Shown here in pieces: positions 1 to 9,129 of a stretch of DNA of 64,000 bases. The position numbers and the translations under genes are program-made. Location of the stretch: NCBI RefSeq assembly GCF_029537375.1, contig NZ_CP120679.1, forward strand, positions 415,501-479,500. The letters are read 5' to 3'. This DNA is from Bacillus sp. HSf4. GTDB taxonomy: Bacteria; Bacillota; Bacilli; Bacillales; Bacillaceae. The number at the start of each line of letters is the position of its first letter. Positions within the stretch are counted from its first letter, which is position 1. The notes beneath the pieces are model-generated. The model was not told the origin of the DNA. It ran no database searches and worked only from the letters and a program-made list of their open reading frames with translations.

Positions 1-346
1 CTGGTTCAGCCTGCCGGCATTATTTAAAAAGTACATTGATGAGATCTACGAATACGGGCTTTTCTACAAAGGAACGGAAGATTACGGACGAGGCGGCTTA
101 TTTACGGATAAACAGTACATGTTTTCCACAACATGGAATGCACCTCAAGAAGTATTCTCGAAAGAGGGGACCTTCTTTGAGGGGAAAAGTCTTGATGAAG
201 CTTTGTTCCATCTTCACAAGATGCAGGAATTTGTCGGCATGAAGCCATTAAAAACATTTTCTGTACATGATGTCATCAGCCATCCGAATATCGATCAGTA
301 TCTTAAAGATCTTGATGCACATTTGAAAGAGGTATTTGCAATATGA
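1..346 (+). CDS. NAD(P)H-dependent oxidoreductase, flavodoxin fold (3' part only)
   Basis: The reading frame is open from base 2 to a TGA at 344-346, so the 5' part of the gene lies outside the window. The visible 114 residues begin with WFSLPALFKKYIDEI, which matches the segment of MdaB/NQO-type flavodoxin-fold reductases that packs near the flavin (W-x-x-P-A-x-x-K-x-[WY]-I-D). A GLFTDKQYMFSTTWNAP stretch follows, also typical of the MdaB subgroup. Family members reduce quinones or similar acceptors with NAD(P)H and FAD in the cytosol; the substrate here cannot be told. Confidence in the family is good, but the N-terminal flavin-phosphate loop is not visible. Confidence 0.75.
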   Translation, partial: WFSLPALFKKYIDEIYEYGLFYKGTEDYGRGGLFTDKQYMFSTTWNAPQEVFSKEGTFFEGKSLDEALFHLHKMQEFVGMKPLKTFSVHDVISHPNIDQYLKDLDAHLKEVFAI

Positions 347-353
347 TGAAAGC

Positions 354-377
354 GGCTGCTTCGGGCGGCCCTTTTTT
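354..377 (+). terminator. Intrinsic terminator of the oxidoreductase gene
   Basis: A 6-bp G/C-rich stem (GGCTGC / GCGGCC, one G-U pair) with a TTCGG loop is followed by CTTTTTT, eight bases after the stop codon of the preceding gene. Confidence 0.65.
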
Positions 378-491
378 ATGATCATAGGGCTGGCTGAAAC
401 GGGACATGAAGGTTTGAACCGCCTATCCAACCCTTTTTTGTTTTGGAATGAGACGTGTTACAGTGAAATAAAAACAGGCAGGTGATATCAT

Positions 492-1217
492 TTGTTTTTA
501 AAAAAACTGACTGTCCTTCACGAAAAAATCCCTTCCTATTCAACATATCCTTTTTCAATTCCTGCGCTTCAATCGCTTAAAGAACTTGCATTTCAGAAAG
601 ATGTCACTTTCTTTGTCGGTGAAAACGGCTCCGGGAAATCGACCCTGCTGGAAGCGATTGCGGATAAATGCGAATTTAACACGGCCGGCGGGGGAAGGAA
701 TAATACATATGAAGTTCATGCGTCCGGATCTGCTCTTGGGGACTATATCAGACTGTCCTGGCTTCCCAAAGTGACAAACGGCTTTTTTCTCAGGGCCGAG
801 TCCTTCTATCATTTTGCTTCACATATTGATGAAGTGGACAGCAACGGTTTTATTGATTACGGAGGCCGGTCTCTTCACGAGCAGTCACACGGCGAATCAT
901 TTTTATCGCTTTTCAAGCACCGTTTTAAAGGAAAAGGCATCTATCTTCTTGATGAGCCGGAAGCCGCTTTATCTCCGGCAAGACAGCTTGCTTTTTTAAG
1001 AATTCTCCATGATCTGACACGGGATAAACAAGCCCAGTTCATCATCGCCTCCCATTCTCCGATTTTGTTGGGGTATCCTGAAGCACAAATCTTCAGCTTT
1101 GATGGCGAACATATTCAGGAAGTCAGCTATGAAGATACCGATCATTATAGTCTCACAAAATATTTCCTTCAGCATCGAAAAAAGCTTTTGACCGAACTGT
1201 TTGAAGAAGATGATTGA
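492..1217 (+). CDS. AAA/ABC-type ATPase of the COG3910 kind
   Basis: Predicted 241-residue cytosolic ATPase. A Walker A motif (GENGSGKST, about residues 43-51) lies near the N-terminus. Close to residue 150 is an extended Walker B (GIYLLDEPEAALSP) with the ABC-type D-loop, then a switch histidine in IIASHSPILL. The length and layout match the stand-alone predicted ATPases of COG3910, which lack membrane domains and have no firmly established role. The start is TTG at 492, chosen because AGGTGAT lies just upstream and the conserved MFLKKLTVL N-terminus begins there. It stands alone, with a terminator before it and bglC 71 bp downstream. Confidence 0.8.
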   Translation: MFLKKLTVLHEKIPSYSTYPFSIPALQSLKELAFQKDVTFFVGENGSGKSTLLEAIADKCEFNTAGGGRNNTYEVHASGSALGDYIRLSWLPKVTNGFFLRAESFYHFASHIDEVDSNGFIDYGGRSLHEQSHGESFLSLFKHRFKGKGIYLLDEPEAALSPARQLAFLRILHDLTRDKQAQFIIASHSPILLGYPEAQIFSFDGEHIQEVSYEDTDHYSLTKYFLQHRKKLLTELFEEDD

Positions 1218-1219
1218 TG

Positions 1220-1233
1220 TGAAACGCGTTTCA
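1220..1233. promoter_or_regulatory. Perfect 14-bp palindrome upstream of bglC
   Basis: TGAAACGCGTTTCA is a perfect palindrome 55 bp before the bglC start. It resembles LacI/CcpA-family operators but has CGCG at the centre where the optimal catabolite-responsive element has GCGC. It is therefore a plausible operator for a sugar-responsive repressor; binding by CcpA is not established by the sequence. Confidence 0.4.
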
Positions 1234-1246
1234 TACGATATCATAG

Positions 1247-2725
<1,479 letters not shown>

Positions 2726-2731
2726 CATGAA

Positions 2732-2755
2732 GGCGCTGTGCTGATCAGCGCCTTT
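2732..2755 (+). terminator. Hairpin after bglC
   Basis: A GGCGCT/AGCGCC stem with a 9-nt loop follows the bglC stop codon by 6 bases; the T-tract is short (TTTA), so termination may be weak. Confidence 0.5.
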
Positions 2756-2965
2756 AGTCGTGCTTAAAATCAAGAATGCAGAATAGCATATCCAAAGCCG
2801 GCAAAAAACTCATGTTCAAGCGCTATGATCGTACGATATTGTGATTTGCCGAGCTTTCCGCTTATTATCACACAAATGTTATGGTGAATAAAGGGCGTAT
2901 CATGAGGTTTTTCTTTTTGGAAATACAACATTTACCGTGTGAATCCGATGATTTTTCAATTTCTT

Positions 2966-2994
2966 TTGATAAAAAAGAGGTTTTGAAGTATAAA
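2966..2994 (+). promoter_or_regulatory. Sigma-A type promoter for the small repeat gene and kinase
   Basis: TTGATA (2966-2971), 17 bp, TATAAA (2989-2994). It would give a leader of roughly 110 nt before the TTG start at 3108. I see nothing else recognisable in the 350-bp gap between bglC and 3108. Confidence 0.55.
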
Positions 2995-3107
2995 GAGCTA
3001 ATTTTCTCATAGCAAAGAAAAATGTCATTCAGATCAGGCCCCCTTATAACGATGTACCGGGCGAATGATATAAAAAATACAGATTTCCGGACAAGGAGAG
3101 GATCGAG

Positions 3108-3278
3108 TTGCTTCGCAAATTGTTTAAACACTTTAAAAGCAGCGGCTACCGACGATACAGCAGCAGTGATTACGGACGGCGGTCTTACAAAAAGTACAGC
3201 AGCAGCGATTATCGGAAAAAAGGCTATGGCCACCATCATTACAAAAGAAAACGCAAAAAGTTTTTCAGCAGCAGCTGA
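3108..3278 (+). CDS. Small basic Ser/Tyr-rich repeat protein (56 aa)
   Basis: I do not recognise this protein. A TTG start at 3108 follows AAGGAGAGG by 6 bases and opens a 56-codon frame whose TGA overlaps the kinase start (TGATG). The peptide is strongly basic and built of an imperfect tandem repeat: YSSSDYGRRSY (residues 17-27) and YSSSDYRKKGY (30-40). A GHHHYKRKRKKFFSSS tail follows. There is no membrane segment, signal peptide or cysteine. Tight coupling to a Ser/Thr kinase and the SSS clusters suggest it could be a substrate or partner of that kinase; this is inference. A longer frame through the same DNA (3022-3312) lacks a ribosome binding site and is not favoured. Confidence 0.65.
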   Translation: MLRKLFKHFKSSGYRRYSSSDYGRRSYKKYSSSDYRKKGYGHHHYKRKRKKFFSSS

Positions 3279-4087
3279 TGGTCGCCAAAAGCATGTTGAG
3301 ATGGCTGTTTGACCGCCCGCTTAAAGAGGGGACAATCCTGGGCGGGCGATATCAAATTCAGCGCGTACTTGGGATGGGAAGCTATGGCATCACTTATCTT
3401 GCCAAACCGCTTGGAGGAAGTGATGTGTATGTTATCAAACAGCTTCGGCAGACAAAGGCATGGACATCCGGAGGACGGCGATCATTTGACCGTGAAGCCG
3501 ATATTTTGCGCCAATTGAATGAGCCGGCATCACCCCGGCTGTACGAAACGATGAATAGCGGGCGAAGCAGATTTATCGTCATGGAGTATGTCGACGGGAA
3601 AAATTTTGAAGACCTGATTTTTGGCGACGGATGTATTTTCGATGAAAAGGAGACCGTTCGGATACTGCTGGAGGTGCTTCACATCACCGCTTCGCTTCAT
3701 GACAAAGGACTGATACACCGCGATTTACGGCTGCCCAATATTTTTCTGACGAAAGAAGGTATCCGCATTATCGATTACGGCTTGGCATGCCGCTTGACCG
3801 AGAGCGAAAACGTTCTTTACCGGCACCCGGAAAAAAGGCTGATGCGCTCTGTTTCAGTGAAAAGCGATTTTTATGCGCTGGGGCATTTTGCGCTTTTTCT
3901 TCTTTATTCCGGGTATAACCCGACAGCAAGTGAGGAAAAGAGTTGGGAGGAAGAGCTTGAAATATCGGCCGAATTGAGATCTGTTTTGCGAAAGATGCTG
4001 CAGATTGATTCTCCTTATGAATGTGCGCGGGCGATCATCGCTGATCTGGCATCTTTCAAAATGTCCTGCCGGATGGCGGCGCGATAA
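3278..4087 (+). CDS. Soluble Ser/Thr protein kinase, YbdM-like
   Basis: 269-residue Hanks-type kinase without membrane or PASTA segments. Motifs in order: glycine loop GMGSYG (residues 32-37), ATP lysine K54 in VYVIKQL, hinge MEYVDG near 102, catalytic loop HRDLRLPN (H147, D149), and the magnesium motif DYG at 166-168, where most kinases have DFG. The APE region is poorly conserved. Length and layout resemble B. subtilis YbdM. The ATG at 3278 overlaps the stop of the preceding small gene and has no good ribosome binding site, so translation is probably coupled; an ATG at 3293 is an alternative. Substrates are unknown. Confidence 0.82.
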   Translation: MVAKSMLRWLFDRPLKEGTILGGRYQIQRVLGMGSYGITYLAKPLGGSDVYVIKQLRQTKAWTSGGRRSFDREADILRQLNEPASPRLYETMNSGRSRFIVMEYVDGKNFEDLIFGDGCIFDEKETVRILLEVLHITASLHDKGLIHRDLRLPNIFLTKEGIRIIDYGLACRLTESENVLYRHPEKRLMRSVSVKSDFYALGHFALFLLYSGYNPTASEEKSWEEELEISAELRSVLRKMLQIDSPYECARAIIADLASFKMSCRMAAR

Positions 4088-4115
4088 ATATTAAACAAAA
4101 GGGATGTGTCTTCAG

Positions 4116-5624
4116 GTGGAACCAGTTTTGATTACCGGAGCGGGACCAACCGGATTGGTGCTGGCCCTTTTTCTCGCCCGGAAAGGAGTCGCGTTTCGCT
4201 TAATTGATAAGAATTCGGGTCCGGGGCAGACTTCGCGGGCAATGGCGGTACATGCACGAACGCTTGAATTTTATGAGCAGCTCGGTATGGCAGAAGAAGC
4301 GGTTCAAAGAGGCATTAAGGTCAATGCCGTTCATATACGCGAAGGCCATAGGGAGAAAGGATGTTTCCGCCTTGGGGACATGGGAGAGGGATTAAGTCCG
4401 TATCCATTTGTCCTCAGCTTTGCACAGGATGAACATGAGCGGCTGCTGATTGAAAAGCTTAAAGCCGCAGGGGTAAATGTTGAATGGAACACAGAGCTGG
4501 TTTCCTATTCGGATCAGGGAAACGATGTCGAGGCGAAGCTTCGGAAAGGAGAGCGGGAGGAAATCATCAAAACTCCCTATCTCTGCGGATGTGACGGAGC
4601 CCACAGTACAGTGCGGCGCGGTATGGATTTAGGTTTTCCGGGCGGAACGTATGAGCACACTTTTTTTGTGGCGGATGCTGAAGCATCAGGCGAAGCCGCT
4701 TCGGCACATGATATGAATCTGTGTCTTGCGGAAAGCGGTTTTTGCATTGTTTTTCCGGTGAGAAGCACCGGTATGAACCGGTTTATCGGTATCGTGCCCA
4801 AATCTCTGGAAAACAAAAAGGCGCTGACATTTGAGGATATCGCCCCGATGGTTGAAAAGCTTTTTCGTGTCAAAGTGCATGGAGTCAACTGGTTTTCTAC
4901 CTACCGTGTGCATCACCGGGTGGCTGACAAATTCAGAAAAGGGCGCGTCTTTATTCTGGGTGATGCGGGACATATTCACAGCCCTGTCGGCGGTCAGGGG
5001 ATGAATACCGGTATCGGTGACGCCGTCAATTTGGCGTGGAAGCTGGCGGAAGTGCTTAACGGACGTGCGGATGAAGCGATTTTGGATACTTATGAGACGG
5101 AGCGGATCGCTTTTGCCCGGTCTCTTGTGGCGACTACCGACAGGGCATTTCAGGCGGTCATCGGGCAAAATGCCGGGGGAAGGCTTGTTCGGACTTTGCT
5201 TATTCCCTATGTCGCCCCATTTTTTCTTCGTTTCCCGTCCATCAAAAAGGCGGCTTTTTACAACGTGTCGCAAATCCGTATTCACTATCGAGACAGCGCC
5301 TTAAGCGCGGGAAAAGCAGGAAAACTGCAAGGCGGAGACCGCCTGCCCTGGATCAGCGGCGGGAGAAATTTTGCAGCGTTAAAATCCGTCTCTTGGCAGC
5401 TTCACATATATGGAACCGCGAGCCGGGAGCTGAAGGAGACGGCGACACAGCATCGCCTCCCGTTATATGAGTTTGAATGGAGCCGTGCCTGCGGCAAGTG
5501 CGGTTTAGAGCGAAATGCTCTCTATCTGGTGCGTCCCGACGGGTATATAGCGTTCGTGGAGAGTAAACAGGATGTCAAGAAGCTGAGGGATTATCTGTCT
5601 CTATTTCATATTCGATCAGGATAA
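4116..5624 (+). CDS. FAD-dependent aromatic monooxygenase (class A flavoprotein hydroxylase)
   Basis: Cytosolic flavoprotein of the PHBH/phenol-hydroxylase-like family, which uses NAD(P)H and oxygen to hydroxylate aromatic or polyketide-like substrates. The N-terminal GAGPTG dinucleotide fold is followed by the CDGAHSTVR motif (NADPH/FAD) near residue 160. The GDAGHIHSPVGGQGMNTG motif that binds the FAD ribityl chain lies near residue 285. A thioredoxin-like C-terminal part ends with LVRPDGYIAFV, as in phenol 2-monooxygenases. GTG at 4116 is preferred because AAAGGGA lies 11 bases upstream; an in-frame ATG at 4104 would sit on that ribosome binding site. The substrate cannot be told. It is 28 bp downstream of the kinase and may be cotranscribed with it. 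Confidence 0.82.
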   Translation: MEPVLITGAGPTGLVLALFLARKGVAFRLIDKNSGPGQTSRAMAVHARTLEFYEQLGMAEEAVQRGIKVNAVHIREGHREKGCFRLGDMGEGLSPYPFVLSFAQDEHERLLIEKLKAAGVNVEWNTELVSYSDQGNDVEAKLRKGEREEIIKTPYLCGCDGAHSTVRRGMDLGFPGGTYEHTFFVADAEASGEAASAHDMNLCLAESGFCIVFPVRSTGMNRFIGIVPKSLENKKALTFEDIAPMVEKLFRVKVHGVNWFSTYRVHHRVADKFRKGRVFILGDAGHIHSPVGGQGMNTGIGDAVNLAWKLAEVLNGRADEAILDTYETERIAFARSLVATTDRAFQAVIGQNAGGRLVRTLLIPYVAPFFLRFPSIKKAAFYNVSQIRIHYRDSALSAGKAGKLQGGDRLPWISGGRNFAALKSVSWQLHIYGTASRELKETATQHRLPLYEFEWSRACGKCGLERNALYLVRPDGYIAFVESKQDVKKLRDYLSLFHIRSG

Positions 5625-5628
5625 GCAA

Positions 5629-5664
5629 AACAAGGCTGCCCGTGCTCTTAAAGGCAGCCTTGTT
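5629..5664 (-). terminator. Terminator between the monooxygenase and tlpC
   Basis: A perfect 12-bp stem (AACAAGGCTGCC and its complement) with a 12-nt loop lies between converging genes. The T-tract is on the minus strand, so it mainly serves tlpC; it may also stop read-through from the plus strand. Confidence 0.85.
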
Positions 5665-5668
5665 CCGA

Positions 5669-7357
5669 CTATTTCATTTTGACTTTGCCAATCAGCTTAT
5701 GGAGGTCTTCAGCCAGCTTGGCCAGTTCGTTTGCGGATGCGGACACTTCTTCCATTGCCGCAAACTGCTCTTCGGTCAGGCCTGCGACTTGCTGTGAATG
5801 CTCTGATGTTTCCCTGACTTCTTTGGAAATGTCGGCAAAAGCTGTTGTGATGTTTTGAATGCTCCCGGTGATATGCCGGCTGGCAGATGACAGGTCGCCG
5901 ATTCTGCTGCTGAATTCTTCCATCAGGCTGACGATCATTTCAAACGTGTTTTTGTTTCTCTCGATCATTTTCACACCGTTGACCGCTTCTTCTTTAACAG
6001 TCATCATTGAATCGGTTGTTGTCATGATTTCCGACTGTATCCCGGAAATAAGGTGGGAAATCTGACTTGCCGATTGCTGGGATTGTTCGGCCAGTTTCCG
6101 GACTTCATCGGCTACAACGGCGAATCCTTTCCCATGCTCTCCCGCTCTCGCCGCTTCGATTGAGGCGTTTAAAGCGAGCAGATTGGTTTGATTGGCGATT
6201 TCCGTAATCGCCTCTGAAATGCTGCCGATTTCATTTGACCTCGTATTGAGAAGCGCGATGATTTCACCACTTTCATGCACCGATTGATGCATGGTGTGGA
6301 TCTGCTGCATTGTCTCCGATATGTCCTCTGCCCCCTGTTTCGCTTTTTCCTGGGCGTAATGGCTTTTTTCCGAGAGAACAGCGGCGTTTTCCGAGATTTT
6401 TTGAATATCAGCCGATACTTCTTCAACCGCCTGTTTGCTGCCGGCAACACTTGAGGTTTGCTGTTCGGAAGAGCTTGCGACCTGCTGGATCGCTTCAGTG
6501 ATTTTTTCCGATGCGAGGCTTGTTTCCTCAGCGCCTGTTGTCAATTGATCAGAAGCGGCAGCAACCTGCTCGGACGATTTCGATATATTTTGCATCAGCT
6601 GGTTGAGATTGGTGTTCATGTGGTTAAAATGACGCGATAATGCACCGATTTCATCAGATGATTCGTCGGTTATTTCGGTTGTTAAATCACCGTTGCCCGC
6701 CCGCTCGAAGGCTTGGGTCAGCATGTTCAGCCGTCTGTTGATTCTTTTGGTGAACAAAATGACAAACGATATTGAAATGACGATCGAAGCGGCAAGAACG
6801 ATAGCGAAGATTTTCAAAAACGAATGAAGCGTGCCTGTAATTAAATCTTGATTGGCCCCGGCATAAAAGATACCGATCACTTTGCCCGTGCGATCTTTGA
6901 TCGGCATATAAGCGGTTTGATACATTTTGCCTGCGACATTTGCTTTTCCGTAGTAGTTTTTTCCTTCTTTCAACACGACATTCGCCACTTCCGAAGACAC
7001 CTTCGTTCCGACGGCACGTTTGCCATCTTTCATTACATTCGTTGAGACGCGTGTGTCATTTTGAAAGATGGTAATGGTGTCCCCGGTATCTTGTCCGATT
7101 TGATCGACGATTTCCTCATTATCATTCATAAGGGTCGAGCCTTTGTACAGCTTGTCATCTTTGATCTCCCAATCGCCTTCGAGAGACTCGTTTACATAGC
7201 GGTAGCTCAGGTTTAAATCGCTTTTGGCTTTTTCTGTGGCCATCTGCTCGAGGTTTTTGGACAGCTCTTTTACGATAAAAATCCCCAATGCAGCCGAGAA
7301 CATTAAAATGATGGCAAGAACGAGAAGGTTGATCTTCGTTCCCAATTTCAGTTTCAT
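5669..7357 (-). CDS. tlpC: Methyl-accepting chemotaxis protein, TlpC-like
   Basis: 562-residue membrane chemoreceptor. A first membrane segment (residues about 10-30) is followed by a single Cache-type extracellular sensor domain, typified by [18 protein letters not shown] near residue 150. A second membrane segment (about 183-205), a HAMP domain and a long coiled-coil signalling domain follow. The invariant hairpin tip reads [31 protein letters not shown] in the cytoplasm, where CheA/CheW bind. The ligand is unknown. Its place between bglC and the lipopeptide operon matches tlpC near srfA in B. subtilis. The ATG at 7357 has AAGGGGG upstream, and a sigma-D-type promoter precedes it. Confidence 0.88.
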   Translation of the reverse strand: MKLKLGTKINLLVLAIILMFSAALGIFIVKELSKNLEQMATEKAKSDLNLSYRYVNESLEGDWEIKDDKLYKGSTLMNDNEEIVDQIGQDTGDTITIFQNDTRVSTNVMKDGKRAVGTKVSSEVANVVLKEGKNYYGKANVAGKMYQTAYMPIKDRTGKVIGIFYAGANQDLITGTLHSFLKIFAIVLAASIVISISFVILFTKRINRRLNMLTQAFERAGNGDLTTEITDESSDEIGALSRHFNHMNTNLNQLMQNISKSSEQVAAASDQLTTGAEETSLASEKITEAIQQVASSSEQQTSSVAGSKQAVEEVSADIQKISENAAVLSEKSHYAQEKAKQGAEDISETMQQIHTMHQSVHESGEIIALLNTRSNEIGSISEAITEIANQTNLLALNASIEAARAGEHGKGFAVVADEVRKLAEQSQQSASQISHLISGIQSEIMTTTDSMMTVKEEAVNGVKMIERNKNTFEMIVSLMEEFSSRIGDLSSASRHITGSIQNITTAFADISKEVRETSEHSQQVAGLTEEQFAAMEEVSASANELAKLAEDLHKLIGKVKMK

Positions 7358-7394
7358 ATATGTGAATCCCCCTTTTGTTTCCGCTGTATATACA

Positions 7395-7420
7395 ATATCG
7401 GATCAAACGGAACGGTTTGA
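7395..7420 (-). promoter_or_regulatory. Sigma-D (motility) type promoter of tlpC
   Basis: On the minus strand TCAAA, 14 bp, TCCGATAT fits the flagellar sigma factor consensus TAAA-N14/16-GCCGATAT. It lies about 40 bp upstream of the tlpC start, as expected for a chemoreceptor gene. Confidence 0.65.
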
Positions 7421-7449
7421 CAGGGGGAAACGATAAAATTGCGGAGTTT

Positions 7450-7926
7450 TTAAGGGGAGAGTGTTTTTCTGATAAGTGCTTTCTCAATATCTGCAAATCT
7501 AACAGGGATGGGCAAGAAGCTTTCTTGGTTAATGAAACGCATGACGATGTCAACGCTTGTATCGATATCAATCCGGTCGTTTCACATGTCTTATGGTTCT
7601 TACTGCCCGCCCATAAATTTCTCCCAGTATATGCGCCTGCTTCATTTCCCGGCATCAGGAAATCGGGATTCTTTATTTTAAGATAGCTTTTGGCGACTCC
7701 GATTGTCGGTTTGTTTAAATATAACGATGCATGGTTCGCGATCCCCTTATGACGGTAATGCAAATAGCCACATTCCCGTCAAACATGTACAAATCAGGAG
7801 ATGTTGTTAATGTTTCGACCGCTTTTATGACTAAAGGCAATTCCCGAAATGCGAGGAAGCCTGCAGGTTATTTTGAATGTTTATAAATTGTTCTTTCGCG
7901 TCTTTTAATTTTGTGAAAACACCAAC
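7450..7926 (-). pseudogene. nfi: Decayed endonuclease V gene (nfi/ywqL remnant)
   Basis: No intact frame exists, but minus-strand fragments in shifting frames read as successive parts of endonuclease V, the DNA repair enzyme that cuts at deoxyinosine. Near 7920-7865 is KLKDAKEQFINIQNNL (N-terminal helix). Then comes GFLAFRELPLVIKAVETL with LYMFDGN. After a frameshift follows YLHYRHKGIANHASLYLNKP with TIGVAKSYLKI and GNEAGAYT. After another shift comes GEIYGRAVRTIRHVK. A last fragment contains INQESFLPIPVRFADIEKAL and ends in TAA at 7450-7452. About 60 residues are missing after the first fragment, and short pieces are missing elsewhere. In B. subtilis the intact gene is ywqL, the last gene of the ywqHIJKL LXG-toxin locus; here too it follows an LXG gene on the same strand. 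Confidence 0.8.
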
Positions 7927-7948
7927 TTGAACCTTCTTCCGCGCCCCG

Positions 7949-8689
7949 TCATTCTTCATCTTCACTATCCGGTTTGGCTGGAGCTTCGGCTTTTTTATTT
8001 GTCACATAGCTTTTGGCCCGGAGATGTACTTCCTTTTTCAGTTGATAGGCTTTACTGCTTTGATAAGCATTTGCATTGTAACGGATGGGAGAAGAGCTTG
8101 TTCCTTGGCCGGTTGCGTCGATTAAGGCTGAGTAGTCGGCCTTAATCATTTGCTGAACCATTTCAGAGGCCGCATACTCGTTTTTGAGCAGTTTATCAAG
8201 ATCCTCTACTGCTTTAATGGCATCTTTTCGCTTCTGTTCGGCAGCATTCAGCTGCTGGTCAAACTCATCGCTTGAAAAAGGTTCTAAGGAAATTAAATCA
8301 TCGATATTGACTAAAATGCTTTGCAGCTCTTCTTTTTGTGCCGATACCATGTTTTTGGAGCGGGTGTAGACATTCATAAGCTCTTGACCGAGAAACTGGG
8401 TATCGACGATTGTGTCACCGGAAAGTCCGGCAGTTTCGAGTGCAGCTGATACCCATTCAAGAAACTGAATTTGCATATCGGTCAGATCCAGCCAACCGTC
8501 TACTGTACCTGATAGGTCTCGGTAGAATGCCTTTATGGCGTCAGCTCCTTCTCCCTGAAAGTCATCATCCAAATCGGCCACACCTTTAAAAGCATTTTTT
8601 AAACTGACAAACTGCTCTCTTAAACTCTTGTATTCGTTAGACCGCTGTATCATAGCTGATTTTAGGGTTTCCGCTTCATAGACTTTCAT
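7949..8689 (-). CDS. LXG-domain protein lacking a C-terminal toxin domain
   Basis: 246-residue protein that consists almost wholly of an N-terminal LXG domain, the region that targets polymorphic toxins to the type VII (Yuk/ESX) secretion system. Seen: MKVYEAETLKSAM start, GEGADAIKAFYRDL near residue 45, a long helical stretch with heptad-like spacing, and an acidic end (KPDSEDEE). Full LXG toxins are usually 450-650 residues with a pretoxin and nuclease or NADase domain; both are missing. The ATG at 8689 is chosen because AGGAAGGG precedes it. An upstream in-frame ATG (8773) lies inside a conserved regulatory element. With the endonuclease V remnant behind it, it looks like the stump of a ywqJ-like gene. 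Confidence 0.75.
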   Translation of the reverse strand: MKVYEAETLKSAMIQRSNEYKSLREQFVSLKNAFKGVADLDDDFQGEGADAIKAFYRDLSGTVDGWLDLTDMQIQFLEWVSAALETAGLSGDTIVDTQFLGQELMNVYTRSKNMVSAQKEELQSILVNIDDLISLEPFSSDEFDQQLNAAEQKRKDAIKAVEDLDKLLKNEYAASEMVQQMIKADYSALIDATGQGTSSSPIRYNANAYQSSKAYQLKKEVHLRAKSYVTNKKAEAPAKPDSEDEE

Positions 8690-8713
8690 TGTATTCTGCC
8701 CTTCCTGATTCTT

Positions 8714-8808
8714 AATAGTACAGAGTGTACCACTTTGCCAAAAGGAGTTGGTGAATAAATCCTGAACATCCATGAAAATGAATCCTTTTGATTAGGCACA
8801 TGAACCTA
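8714..8808 (-). promoter_or_regulatory. Conserved element upstream of the LXG gene (copy 1)
   Basis: Read on the minus strand, this block is roughly 80% identical to the block at 61976-62076 upstream of the second LXG gene; the core ATTCATTTTCATGGATG and CAGGATTTATTCAC are identical. Conservation of the DNA outside coding sequence points to a shared promoter or operator. I cannot assign a sigma factor. The plus-strand gap beyond it (8809-9032) is AT-rich and shows nothing else. Confidence 0.6.
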
Positions 8809-9032
8809 CCGACCGTTTTTATTTGTGTAATCACAGCGGTTATGAAGTCCATTAGACCTAATTTTAAATGAAGGAATGTGCCGATGAATAGGTGTGTCAG
8901 GAGAAACAGGTATAAGTCGACTTCATGGGAATTGTGAAATAATGTGAACAAAACTTCTAAAAATGTGATTCTATGGTATCTTAAAATAAAAAAATGAAAG
9001 AAAAAGGATTTCAAAAACGCGGATATATAAAA

Positions 9033-9061
9033 TTGACTCCGCCATTTCATTTTATTAGGAT
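9033..9061 (+). promoter_or_regulatory. Candidate promoter of the hydantoinase-transporter operon
   Basis: TTGACT (9033-9038), 17 bp, TAGGAT (9056-9061), about 70 bp before the first gene of the operon. The -10 is imperfect. Confidence 0.4.
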
Positions 9062-9129
9062 TATAGTAAATTAATTTTAAAATAGGGTAATATTTTCATA
9101 TAACATGTTCTAGAAGGGTGGAGCGAGCA

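Noticed and set aside
1220..1233. Calling the palindrome before bglC a CcpA site
   Set aside because: The central four bases are CGCG where the consensus needs CG at a different register; kept only as an unassigned palindrome.
3022..3312. 96-codon plus-strand frame overlapping the 56-aa repeat gene
   Set aside because: Its ATG has no SD sequence, while the 56-aa frame has a perfect SD and a stop that overlaps the kinase start; its Ala/Thr-rich product is the out-of-frame reading of the repeat.
4686..5285. 199-codon minus-strand frame inside the FAD monooxygenase gene
   Set aside because: Shadow of a well-conserved flavoprotein; no SD and no recognisable motifs.
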